In this document: one piece after another, positions 50,870-60,233 of the stretch
Numbering within the stretch: position 1 is the first letter of the stretch
Layout of the letters: every line of letters begins with the position of its first letter
Program-made: the position numbers and the translations under genes
Assembly (NCBI GenBank): GCA_052389555.1
Contig: JBQTHV010000015.1
Location: forward strand, 1-64,000
DNA length: 64,000 nt
Reading direction: 5' to 3'
From: JABFSM01 sp052389555
GTDB taxonomy: Bacteria; Gemmatimonadota; Gemmatimonadetes; Gemmatimonadales; GWC2-71-9
The notes under the pieces: generated by a model
What the model was told of the DNA's origin: nothing
Databases searched by the model: none
The model's input: only the letters and a program-made list of their open reading frames with translations

Positions 50870-51687
50870 CCACGCCGGTCCCCGCCGCCTCGACGACCTC
50901 GACGACTCCGGCCGACGCCATGGTCCCGGGGCTCGGGCCGATCGTGCTCCCGGCCGGCCCGCCGATCGAAACCGGGCGGGGCGGTGAAGGGTTTGTCGTA
51001 GAGCTGGAGACATTCTCCGGCCCGCTGGACCTGCTGCTCCACCTGCTTCGCGAAGAGCAGATCGAGATCGCCGACATTCCCGTCGCCCGGATTGCAGACC
51101 AGTTCCTTGCCGCGATTCACGACCTCGGACTCAACCAGGCGGCGGATTACCTCGAGATGGCGAGCCGGCTGGTTCGACTCAAAGCGCAGATGCTTCTCCC
51201 CCGCGGCGAGGGTGAAACCTGGGAAGATCCCCGGGCCGAACTGGTTCGCCGGCTGCTCGAGTACCAGCAAATCCGGGAGATTGCCCACTGGATGCAATGC
51301 GCGGCCGAACGGCGGGCGCTCCGATTGGCGCGCGGCTATCTCCCGCCACCACCGGAAATTCCGCCGCCGCCCCTCACGATCGACCTGGCGGACCTGCTGG
51401 CCGCGGTGGAACGAGTCCTCGCCGGGATTCTGCACCCGGTGCTGCACCGGGTAGTGGCGCGCCCGCTCGACGTGGAAGGGGCGACCCGCGCGGCCCTTGC
51501 CTTGCTCGACGCGCGCGAGGAATTCCCATGGAGCGAGGCGTTGCCTCCGCGTCCTACGATCAGTGAGGTGCTCTCACTTCTCTTGGCCTTGCTGGAGCTA
51601 GCCCGGCGAGGCGCCTGTCGAATCCTTCAGCCCGCGGTCTTCGGACCGCTCGTGGTGCGCCGTGAATTCTCTCAGCCAGCTCATTGA
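50866..51687 (+). CDS. scpA: Segregation and condensation protein ScpA
   Basis: 273 residues from ATG 50866. After an Ala/Thr/Pro-rich leader of about 45 residues comes the kleisin N-terminus FVVELETFSGPLDLLLHLLREEQIEIADIPVARIADQFL and ADYLEMASRLVRLKAQMLLP. The C-terminal winged helix contains FPWSEALPPRPTISEVLSLLLALLELARRG. Bridges the SMC heads. No smc gene is in the window. The scpB start lies 26 bases before its end. Confidence 0.93.
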   Translation: MTTPVPAASTTSTTPADAMVPGLGPIVLPAGPPIETGRGGEGFVVELETFSGPLDLLLHLLREEQIEIADIPVARIADQFLAAIHDLGLNQAADYLEMASRLVRLKAQMLLPRGEGETWEDPRAELVRRLLEYQQIREIAHWMQCAAERRALRLARGYLPPPPEIPPPPLTIDLADLLAAVERVLAGILHPVLHRVVARPLDVEGATRAALALLDAREEFPWSEALPPRPTISEVLSLLLALLELARRGACRILQPAVFGPLVVRREFSQPAH

Positions 51688-52246
51688 GGCCGCGCTGTTC
51701 GCCGCTTCCCGGCCGGTGACCGCCGAGGAATTGGTCACCCTCGATCCCGACGCCACGCTCGACGACGTGCGCGCCGCCCTGGAGCAACTGCGGGAGCATT
51801 ACGAGTTCGACGGCCACGGGGTCGAGCTCGGCGAGCTGGCGGGTGGGTATCAGATCCTAACCCGGGCCGCCTACGCCGCGGCGATCGAGCGGGCCCAGCT
51901 CAGCGCGCGGCAGCCCCGGCTGACCGCCGCCATGCTGGAGACGCTGGCGGTCATCGCCTATCGCCAGCCGGTCGGCCGGGCCGAGATCGAAGAGATCCGG
52001 GGGGTGTCGGCGAGCGGCGTGTTACGGGCCCTCCAGGAACGTGGGTTGATCGAGGTCACCGGCCGGAGCGAAGGCCTGGGGCGGCCGCTGCTCTACGGCA
52101 CCACGCCGCTGTTCCTCGAGCTGCTCGGCATGCAGGACGTGCAGCAGCTGCCCCGCGCGGAGGAGCTCTCGATCGCGCTGGAGCCGCCCCGGCCGGCGGC
52201 GGTGGGACCGGATGACGCCGCCGCCTATGTCCCAGCGGATCAATGA
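51662..52246 (+). CDS. scpB: Segregation and condensation protein ScpB
   Basis: 194 residues from GTG 51662, overlapping scpA by 26 bases. Two winged-helix domains: LSQLIEAALFAASRPVTAEEL, then MLETLAVIAYRQPVGRAEIEEIRGVSASGVLRALQERGLIEVTGRSEGLGRPLLYGTTPLFLELLG. Partner of ScpA in the SMC complex. Overlaps rluB by four bases. Confidence 0.95.
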   Translation: MNSLSQLIEAALFAASRPVTAEELVTLDPDATLDDVRAALEQLREHYEFDGHGVELGELAGGYQILTRAAYAAAIERAQLSARQPRLTAAMLETLAVIAYRQPVGRAEIEEIRGVSASGVLRALQERGLIEVTGRSEGLGRPLLYGTTPLFLELLGMQDVQQLPRAEELSIALEPPRPAAVGPDDAAAYVPADQ

Positions 52247-52979
52247 AGATGCGGCTCCAGCGCGCCCTGGCGAGAGCCGGGGTGGCTTCCCGGCGCGCGG
52301 CGGAGCGGCTGATTGAGGCCGGGGTGGTTCGCGTCGATGGCCAGGCGGCGACGGTGGGCATGAGCGTCGATCCCGACCGGCAGGCCGTCACGGTCCGGGG
52401 GCGGCGGGTTAGGCTCAAGCCGCGCCGGTGGATCGCCTTGCACAAGCCGCTCGGCGTGGTGACCAGTGCCCAGGACGAGGAGGGCCGCCGGACCATCTAT
52501 GACATCGTGCCGCGGGGCGAAGGGCTCACCTATGTCGGCCGGCTCGACATCATGACGACCGGCCTCCTCTTGCTCACGACCGACGGCGAGGCGGCGCACC
52601 GGCTTACCCATCCGCGCTACCGGATCCCGCGGCGATACACGGCGCTCGTGCACGGGCTTCCGACCGAGGAGATTGCGAAAGCGGTCCATCGCCGGGTGGT
52701 GATCGATGCACGTCCGGTCGAGCCGCTGGCGGTGCGGGTGCGGCCCGGTGTGGCCGGCCGCAGCATCCTCGACGTCACCCTCGCCGAGGGGCGGAAGAAT
52801 ATCGTGCGACGGTGGGCGGCAGAGCTGGGACTCAAGGTGGACCGGCTCGCCCGGCTCTCGTACGGGCCGGTCCGGCTGGGCGAGCTGCCGCCCGGCCACT
52901 GGCGTCCCCTGACCCCGGGCGAAGAGCAGGCCCTCTACCGGGCGATTCGCCTAACCCGCATGCCGGAGCCGGGAACCGC

Positions 52980-52983
<4 letters not shown>
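52243..52983 (+). CDS. rluB: 23S rRNA pseudouridine synthase (RluB/RsuA family)
   Basis: 246 residues. An N-terminal S4 domain (MRLQRALARAGVASRRAAERLIEAGVVRVDG) is followed by the catalytic domain with the active Asp in TYVGRLDIMTTGLLLLTTDGEAAHRLTHP and the typical EGRKNIVRRWAAELGLKVDRLARLSYGPVRLGELPPGHWRPL. The scpA-scpB-rluB order is common in bacteria. RsuA- versus RluB-type target cannot be settled from sequence alone. Confidence 0.92.
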
Positions 52984-54014
<1,031 letters not shown>

Positions 54015-54018
54015 AGCA

Positions 54019-54915
54019 GTGACTGTCCCTCCCGAAATCCTCAAACAAGTCAAAGGCATTGCCCTCCGTACCCGCGGCGTGGTGGACTCCCTGTTTTCCG
54101 GCGAGTTCCGTTCCGTCTTTCGCGGCCAGGGCATGGAGTTCGCCGAGGTGCGGGCCTACGAAATGGGCGACGACTATCGCGCCATCGACTGGAATGTCTC
54201 GGCCCGGCTGGGCGCGCCTTACGTCAAGACCTACACCGAAGAGCGCGAGCTCACCCTGCTGCTCATCGTGGACCAGTCGGCCTCTACTCGAGTGGGGACC
54301 CCGATTACCAAAGCGGCGCGGTCGATCGAGGTCGCGGCGGTGCTGGCGCTCGCGGGAGCGCGCGAGCAGGACCGGGTCGGCGCGATTCTCTTCAGCGACC
54401 GGATCGAGCACGTGGTTCCCCCGGCCAAAGGACGCCGGCATGCGCTCCGGCTCATTCGCGATCTCCTGGCCTTCGCGAGCCAGCGTCGCGGCACCAACCT
54501 GGTGAAGGCGATCCACTACGCTTCCAACGTGCTGACCCATCGCAGCGTCGTCATCATCCTCTCCGACTTTCTCGCGGAGGGCTGGGAGCGGGCCCTGCGC
54601 GAGCTCGCGGTGCGACATCAGGTCATCGCGATCACCGTCGATGATCCGCGGGAAGAGGACCCACCCGCGGCGGGATGGGTGGAGATGGCCGACGCCGAAT
54701 CGGGCCGCCGGGTCCTGGTGAATACCGGAAGCGGGGCGGCCCGGCGGCGGTGGCGGGTCGCGGCGGAAGCGCGCCGCGCCCGGCGCGCCGAGCGGTTGCG
54801 GAGCGCCGGAGTCGAGCACATCAAGCTGGACCTCACGACTGATTACGGGCTGGTGCTGCGGCGCGCCTTCGCGAAGCGACTCCGGCGCCGCGCCGCCACC
54901 CGGCGCCGCCGATGA
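54019..54915 (+). CDS. DUF58 protein, VWA-like partner of MoxR
   Basis: 298 residues from GTG 54019. The DUF58 motif FRGQGMEFAEVRAYEMGDDYRAIDWNVSARLGAPYVKTYTEERELTLLLIVDQSAS is followed by a VWA-like fold with DQSAS as MIDAS. The C-terminus is Arg-rich. Cytoplasmic or membrane-associated component of the MoxR-Bat system. Function is unknown beyond that association. Confidence 0.9.
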   Translation: MTVPPEILKQVKGIALRTRGVVDSLFSGEFRSVFRGQGMEFAEVRAYEMGDDYRAIDWNVSARLGAPYVKTYTEERELTLLLIVDQSASTRVGTPITKAARSIEVAAVLALAGAREQDRVGAILFSDRIEHVVPPAKGRRHALRLIRDLLAFASQRRGTNLVKAIHYASNVLTHRSVVIILSDFLAEGWERALRELAVRHQVIAITVDDPREEDPPAAGWVEMADAESGRRVLVNTGSGAARRRWRVAAEARRARRAERLRSAGVEHIKLDLTTDYGLVLRRAFAKRLRRRAATRRRR

Positions 54916-55658
54916 TCGCGCTGTTCGCGCTGCTGCTCCAGACTGCTCCGGCAGGGCCGTCGGTGGGCGACACGGTTTGGATCGAGCGCGCGCTCGGTCC
55001 GATGCCCCGGGTGGTCGTGCGGCCGCAGGCCTGGCCGCTCCAGCCGATCGGCAACCAGCTCGGTCCCGCCGAGGTGAGCTACCACGTATTGGGTGCCGTG
55101 GTCCGCTATCCGGTGGTGCTCTGGTATCCGGGCGATCGCGTGTTAACCATGCCAGGTCCCGTCGTGGTGCGGCCCGACGGGACCTCCGACACTCTGCCGC
55201 CCTCGACCCATCGGGTGCGGCTGAGCAGCGTGCTGCCCTCAGGCGCCGTCAAGAGCCGGTTGCCCCCGCGTCCCCCCACGACGCCGGTCGCCCTCGGCGC
55301 GCGGAGCCCGGTTCCTCTGCTCGTGCTCCTGGTTGCCGTGCTTCTGGGTGCCTCGGGCGCGGCCCTGCTCTGGCGCCGGCGTGGAACGGTCCCGCCCACG
55401 CCTGAGATACCCCTCGGGCCGGAGCCTAACCCGGAGATGCTCCGGCGCTGGGTCGCGGCCGGCGAGTATCGCACCGCGCTGGCTGCGTGGGCCTACCGGA
55501 TTGCCTACCGCCTGAGACAGAGCGACGATCTTGCGGAGATGGCCGAGCTTCAGCGGGTCGGGGATGCGATCGCCTCCCTGGAGTTCGCGCCGGCGCGGCC
55601 GGGTCACCTCGCGGCCCTGGCGGCGCGGGTTATGACGCTCGAGGGAGGGGCGCGGTGA
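54912..55658 (+). CDS. Membrane protein of the Bat operon, function unknown
   Basis: 248 residues. A short hydrophobic leader (MIALFALLLQTAPAG), an extracytoplasmic beta-rich region to about residue 130, a transmembrane helix at about 134-155 (VPLLVLLVAVLLGASGAALLW) and a cytoplasmic helical tail. Position between DUF58 and BatA fits the DUF4381-like proteins of such operons, but similarity is weak. Four-base overlaps on both sides. Confidence 0.65.
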   Translation: MIALFALLLQTAPAGPSVGDTVWIERALGPMPRVVVRPQAWPLQPIGNQLGPAEVSYHVLGAVVRYPVVLWYPGDRVLTMPGPVVVRPDGTSDTLPPSTHRVRLSSVLPSGAVKSRLPPRPPTTPVALGARSPVPLLVLLVAVLLGASGAALLWRRRGTVPPTPEIPLGPEPNPEMLRRWVAAGEYRTALAAWAYRIAYRLRQSDDLAEMAELQRVGDAIASLEFAPARPGHLAALAARVMTLEGGAR

Positions 55659-56620
55659 GCGTCGCGCGGCCGGTGATGCTGGTCCTGCTGCTGGTCCCGC
55701 TGTGGCTCCTCTGGCGGGCCCGGAAGCGATCGGCGGTGACGATCGGTGATAGCGGGCTGGCCGCCGCGGCGGCCCGCCGCGCGTGGCTGCCCTGGATTCC
55801 GCCCGGTTTGCGGGCGCTTGGCCTCGCGGCACTCGCCCTGGCCGCCGCGGGGCCCCGGCTCGAAAGCGGGGGCGCGATCCGCCAGGAAGGTATCAATATC
55901 GTGATTACGGTCGACATCTCGAGCAGCATGCTGGCCGAGGACTTTGCGCCCTCCAATCGGCTGGAGGTAGCCAAGCGCCAGGCGATCGCGTTTGTGCGAG
56001 GACGGCCCAACGACCGGATCGGGCTGGTCTCCTTCGCCGGCGAGGCACTGACTTCCATTCCGGTGACCCTCGATCATGCGGTGCTGGTCGCGGCCATCGG
56101 CGGGTTACGTGCGGGGGCGCTCGAGGACGGGACCGCGATCGGGAGCGGGCTCGCCACCGCGGTGAACCGGCTGCGGCGCCTGCCCGGCAGCTCGAAAGTC
56201 GCGCTGCTGCTCACCGACGGAGTCAACAACCGCGGGGCGATCGATCCGGCCACCGCGGCGGATCTCGCCGCCACGTTCGGGGTTCGGGTCTACCCGATCG
56301 GCATCGGGACCCGCGGGCAGGCCCGGATGCCCACCGGCCGCGGGCTCACCGGGTATCGCTACGAAACCCTGCCGGTCGAGATCGATGAAGACCTGCTGCG
56401 GTCGGTCGCGGCCAAGACCGGGGGGGAATACTACCGGGCGACCGATGCGGGTTCGCTGGGGCGGATCTTCCAGCAGATCGACCAGCTCGAGCGGGTCAGG
56501 CTGGAGGGCCGGCGGCCGCCCCGGCTGGACGAGCAGCCGGCCCCCTTTCTCATTGCCGGGTTAGGCGCGCTCGCGCTGGCCCTGGCCCTGAGCGGAACCC
56601 TGGTGGTCCGCGCCCCATGA
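55655..56620 (+). CDS. BatA-like VWA-domain membrane protein
   Basis: 321 residues from GTG 55655. Two N-terminal helices (VMLVLLLVPLWLLW and LGLAALALAAAGPRL) precede a VWA domain with MIDAS DISSSM (in VITVDISSSMLAEDFAPSNRLEVAK) and LLLTDGVNN; a third helix closes the protein. Corresponds to BatA, linked to aerotolerance and stress survival in Bacteroides and Leptospira; the molecular role is unsettled. Confidence 0.88.
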   Translation: MSVARPVMLVLLLVPLWLLWRARKRSAVTIGDSGLAAAAARRAWLPWIPPGLRALGLAALALAAAGPRLESGGAIRQEGINIVITVDISSSMLAEDFAPSNRLEVAKRQAIAFVRGRPNDRIGLVSFAGEALTSIPVTLDHAVLVAAIGGLRAGALEDGTAIGSGLATAVNRLRRLPGSSKVALLLTDGVNNRGAIDPATAADLAATFGVRVYPIGIGTRGQARMPTGRGLTGYRYETLPVEIDEDLLRSVAAKTGGEYYRATDAGSLGRIFQQIDQLERVRLEGRRPPRLDEQPAPFLIAGLGALALALALSGTLVVRAP

Positions 56621-58215
56621 CCTTCGACTCGCCGCTCCTGCTGCTGCTCGCACCGCTCATGGGCGGCGTGTTAGGAGGGCTTGGCTGGCTCGCCCGGCGG
56701 GCCCGGCTCCGGGCCACCGCGATCTGGTCGCCTGCGAGCGCGGCCCCGGTACTCCGAACCGGGCGGGCCGGACCCTGGCTCCTGGGCGCCGCCGGCCTGC
56801 TCGGTGGGATTGGACTGGCCGGGCCGCGCTGGGGCCGAAGTGTGACCGAGCGAGAGGGCCGCGCCCTCAATCTCGCGATCGGAGTGGACATCAGCCGCTC
56901 GATGCTGGCCGAGGACGTCGCGCCAAACCGGCTCCAGCGCGCGGTGGGCGAAGCGCAGCGGCTCGTGCAGGACGCGCGGGGTGATCGCCTCGCGCTGCTC
57001 GGGTTTTCCAGCCGGAGCTACATCCTGACGCCGCTCACGCTCGATGACGGCGCTGTGACCCTGCAGCTCGATGCCCTCGATCCCGAGATCGCGAGCGAAG
57101 GCGGCACCGACCTCGAAGCGGTCCTGGTGCAGGGCGGCGAGTTGCTCAACGCGGCCGCCGAGCGAGGCGCTCGGGTCCTGGTGCTCTTCACCGATGGAGA
57201 AACCCACGGCTCGATCGACGCCGCGCAGGCTGCCGCCCGGGCGCTCCGCGACGCCGGCATCACCCTGGTCATGGTGGGAGAGGGGGACACCCTGCTGGCG
57301 CGGATTCCGATTCGCGACGAGCAAGGCAGACTCACCGGCTACCAGACCGATGAGGTCGACGAGATCGTGCACACCTGGCGGCGCGACGATGTGCTCCGGA
57401 GTCTGGCCGATGCGGCGGGCGGAGTCCTGATCTCCGCCACCGATGCCGATCAGGCCGGCGGCATTCGCCGGGTGCTGGAGGGACTGGAGCGCAGCGCGAC
57501 GCGCGAGGAGCGGCGCGAGGAAATGCCCCCGCGCGGGTGGCTGTTCGGTTTCTTCGCCCTCGCCCTGGTCGCCCTGCAAGCGGCCTGGCGCCGCGGGCCG
57601 GCCATTGCGGGGGTGCTCCTCACTCTCGGGTCGCTCGGGACCGGGTCGGCTCAGCGCCCCTCGGCGGGAAGCCGGCTGCTCGAACGGCATGACACGACCC
57701 GCGCGGCGGCCGCGTTCGCGGAAGAGGCCGCGCGCGGGCGGGTGAGTCCGGATACCGCATACTTCAATGCCGGCACCGCGGCGCTCGCCCGAGCCCGGTT
57801 TGCCGAGGCGCGGCGCTGGCTCGGGCTGGCGGCCCGTTCCCTCGATCCGGAGCTCCGATTCCGGGCGCTTTACAATCTCGGTCTGGTCGCGTTCCACGAA
57901 GCGCTGCGCAACCCGGAACGAAAGACCGAGCTGCACCAGGAAGCCGCGGCGCGATTCCGCGAGGCCCTGTTGCTCGAGCCGGAATCCTTCGACGCCAAGT
58001 GGAACCTCGAGTTGGTGCAGACGCTTCCCCCGCCGGGCGGGGGCGGCGCTGCAGCGCAGTCGCGCGCACCGCCAGCCACCCGGCCCGCCGGGGCGGTAGC
58101 GCTGACCGATGCCGAGCAGATTCTCAATTCGGTCGAACGGTCGGAACGCGAAGTGCTTGCGGAACAAGCCCGCCGCCGCCGCGCGACCCAGGTCACTCCC
58201 CGTAAAGACTGGTGA
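56617..58215 (+). CDS. BatB-BatC fusion: VWA domain plus TPR-like region
   Basis: 532 residues. The first 330 residues form a BatB-type protein: membrane helices at the N-terminus, a VWA domain with GVDISRSMLAEDVAPNRLQRA and LVLFTDGETHGSIDA, and a helix at about 305-322. The remainder (about 345-480) has helical repeats with the BatC/TPR feel (YFNAGTAALARARFAEARRWLGLAAR, RALYNLGLVAFHEAL, FREALLLEPESFDAKWNLELV). BatB and BatC are separate genes in Bacteroides. Confidence 0.85.
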   Translation: MTFDSPLLLLLAPLMGGVLGGLGWLARRARLRATAIWSPASAAPVLRTGRAGPWLLGAAGLLGGIGLAGPRWGRSVTEREGRALNLAIGVDISRSMLAEDVAPNRLQRAVGEAQRLVQDARGDRLALLGFSSRSYILTPLTLDDGAVTLQLDALDPEIASEGGTDLEAVLVQGGELLNAAAERGARVLVLFTDGETHGSIDAAQAAARALRDAGITLVMVGEGDTLLARIPIRDEQGRLTGYQTDEVDEIVHTWRRDDVLRSLADAAGGVLISATDADQAGGIRRVLEGLERSATREERREEMPPRGWLFGFFALALVALQAAWRRGPAIAGVLLTLGSLGTGSAQRPSAGSRLLERHDTTRAAAAFAEEAARGRVSPDTAYFNAGTAALARARFAEARRWLGLAARSLDPELRFRALYNLGLVAFHEALRNPERKTELHQEAAARFREALLLEPESFDAKWNLELVQTLPPPGGGGAAAQSRAPPATRPAGAVALTDAEQILNSVERSEREVLAEQARRRRATQVTPRKDW

Positions 58216-60200
58216 AATCGCTTCTCGTTCTGACCCTTCTGCAACCGGCCCAGGGTGGGCTCGAGTCGGACATTGCCGCGCTCATCGCGCGAGTGCCCCC
58301 GCCGGCGCGGCGGGGCGCCCCGTCGGTCGTGAATGTGGTCTCGAGCGATCGGGTCTTCGCGGGCGATCAACTGAACGTCCTCACCGCCGCGTGGTTACCG
58401 CGCTCGCTCCGGCTTAGGCTTCGCCAGGCCCCCACCCTGACGCCACCGGCGCTTACCGGCGTATGGTCCATTCCGCGCCGTCCCATTTCGGGTGCCGTCG
58501 CGGTCTACGAAGGGGAGACCGAGAGCTATGACCTCTTTGTCGGCGCGCAGACGGTGTATCCCCTCAACCCCGGTCTGCTGACGATTCCACCGGCTCGCCT
58601 GAGCTGGGTGCAGCCGCGGGCCGGAGGAGAAGAGCGATCCCAGGCGGTCGAGAGCCCATCGCTGCTGGTGCAGGTGCGCGAGCTGCCGGCTGCCGGTCAA
58701 CCGTCGCAGCTGCCCGGACCACCTCCCATCGCACGCGACCTGCGCATTGAGTATCGGCTGGGCGCTGGAGCGGGCCGCGCCGGCGCCGTCCTTCCGGTTG
58801 AGGTTGCGCTGAGCGGGGCCGGCGGCATTCCGCTGTGGCCCGCTCCCGAATTGAGCTGGCCCTCCGGCGTGCGCGCCTACGATCAGGGAGCGGAAACCGA
58901 GTTCCAGCCTCGCGGCTCCCGGCTCTTCGGGACTCGCCGGTTTCGATTCTCTCTGGTGCCCGACTCGGCCGGCGGGCTGTCACTGCCGCCGATCGAGTAT
59001 CCCCACTTCGATCCGGTGACCGCCGGCTACCGGACCGCGCGCACCCCGGGCATCGTGGTTCCCATTCTGGAAGCAGCACCGGTCACCGATCAGCGATTTC
59101 CTCTGCCGTTGCTGGTCCCGAGGTCTCCGACGCTCGCGGAGCGGCTGCTTCGAATGCCGGGTTATGTGCTCTGGATCCTGGCGCTCCTGCCGGTGGGCTT
59201 GATCGGCGTGGTCGCGGCGTGGAAACGCCGGCGCCGCCAGCCCAAGCCCGCGGCGCTGCCGAGCCCTGCCGAGGAACTCGAATTGCTGTTCCAGTCGCTC
59301 CCTGCGCCGCGCGCCGGTGCGAGGCGGAGCGCGCTGATTGCCGCGCTGCGGGACGCCGGACTCGAGCGCGCCGCCGCCGGCCGGCTGGTCCATCTGCATC
59401 TTGCCGTTGAGGCGTCCCGGTACGGTCCACCCGACGTGACTGCCGGTGCGTCTCCCCGGGAGCCGGAGATCGCCGCCGCGCTCGACCAGGTGCCTGGTCG
59501 GATCCGCGGTGCCAAGGTTGGCGCGCTTCTGGTCCTGGGCTGGCTCGGGGCCCTGGCCCGGCCCGGTGCGGCGCAAACCGGTCTCGACTTGTACCAGCGC
59601 CAGCAGTATGCGGCGGCAGCCGGGGCCCTGCGCGCGGAAGCGGAGCGCGACCCTAACCCGGCGCGCTGGTACAATCTCGCCGCGGCGGAGTATCTGAGCC
59701 GGCGCGACGCGCATGCCGCGGCGGCGTTGCTGCGCGCGCGGGCCCAGGCGCCGCGGAATCCCCGCATGGCCGCGTTGTGGAACGAGCTGGCCCGCGCCTA
59801 TCCCGCCTTGCGCGCCGCCGAGCCATCTTCTCCGCTTCCGCTCTCGGCCGATGAGTGGTTTGCGCTGGCGATCCTCGGTGCCTGGGTCGGGTTCGCCTGG
59901 TATCTCTGGCCGGGACCCCGCCTCAAGCTTTGGGTGCTGGCCCTGGTTCTCGCTCTGGGGCTGGCGCTCTTGGGTGCGATCCGGCAGGCCGAAGAGCCGG
60001 GCGAGCGCGCGGTGCTGATGGGCGGGGCGAGTCTCCGGGTTTCGCCCCATGGCCTCGCGCCGGCGGTGAGCAGCATTCCGGCCTTCAGCGTCGTGGAGCC
60101 GCTCCGAGCCCAAGGCGAGTGGTGGCTGGTACGCTCTTCGGGCGGTGAGGGTTGGATACCCTCGGATATCCTCGCACTGTCTTCAGGCGGTAGTAAGTAG
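58212..60200 (+). CDS. BatD-BatE fusion: large membrane protein with TPR and SH3-like end
   Basis: 662 residues from GTG 58212. A signal peptide and about 300 residues of BatD-type beta-sandwich repeats (VNVVSSDRVFAGDQLNVLTAAW, DLRIEYRLGAGAGRAGAVLPVEVAL) lead to a transmembrane helix at about 317-336. A second half follows with a helix (residues 436-452), TPR-like repeats (LYQRQQYAAAAGALRAEAERDPNPARWYNLAAAEYLSRRDAHAAAALL), two more helices and an SH3-like tail (GASLRVSPHG, WWLVRSSGGEGWIPSDIL), as in BatE. The last codons (GGSK) and stop derive from a family D repeat fragment. Confidence 0.82.
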   Translation: MKSLLVLTLLQPAQGGLESDIAALIARVPPPARRGAPSVVNVVSSDRVFAGDQLNVLTAAWLPRSLRLRLRQAPTLTPPALTGVWSIPRRPISGAVAVYEGETESYDLFVGAQTVYPLNPGLLTIPPARLSWVQPRAGGEERSQAVESPSLLVQVRELPAAGQPSQLPGPPPIARDLRIEYRLGAGAGRAGAVLPVEVALSGAGGIPLWPAPELSWPSGVRAYDQGAETEFQPRGSRLFGTRRFRFSLVPDSAGGLSLPPIEYPHFDPVTAGYRTARTPGIVVPILEAAPVTDQRFPLPLLVPRSPTLAERLLRMPGYVLWILALLPVGLIGVVAAWKRRRRQPKPAALPSPAEELELLFQSLPAPRAGARRSALIAALRDAGLERAAAGRLVHLHLAVEASRYGPPDVTAGASPREPEIAAALDQVPGRIRGAKVGALLVLGWLGALARPGAAQTGLDLYQRQQYAAAAGALRAEAERDPNPARWYNLAAAEYLSRRDAHAAAALLRARAQAPRNPRMAALWNELARAYPALRAAEPSSPLPLSADEWFALAILGAWVGFAWYLWPGPRLKLWVLALVLALGLALLGAIRQAEEPGERAVLMGGASLRVSPHGLAPAVSSIPAFSVVEPLRAQGEWWLVRSSGGEGWIPSDILALSSGGSK

Positions 60201-60204
60201 GAGG
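60186..60204. repeat. Family D repeat fragment at the end of the BatD-BatE gene
   Basis: GGCGGTAGTAAGTAGGAGG, a single-unit copy of the family D word, supplying the TAG stop of the upstream gene. Confidence 0.6.
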
Positions 60205-60233
60205 CTATCTCCGGTTCATCTAGATTCCTCGCA

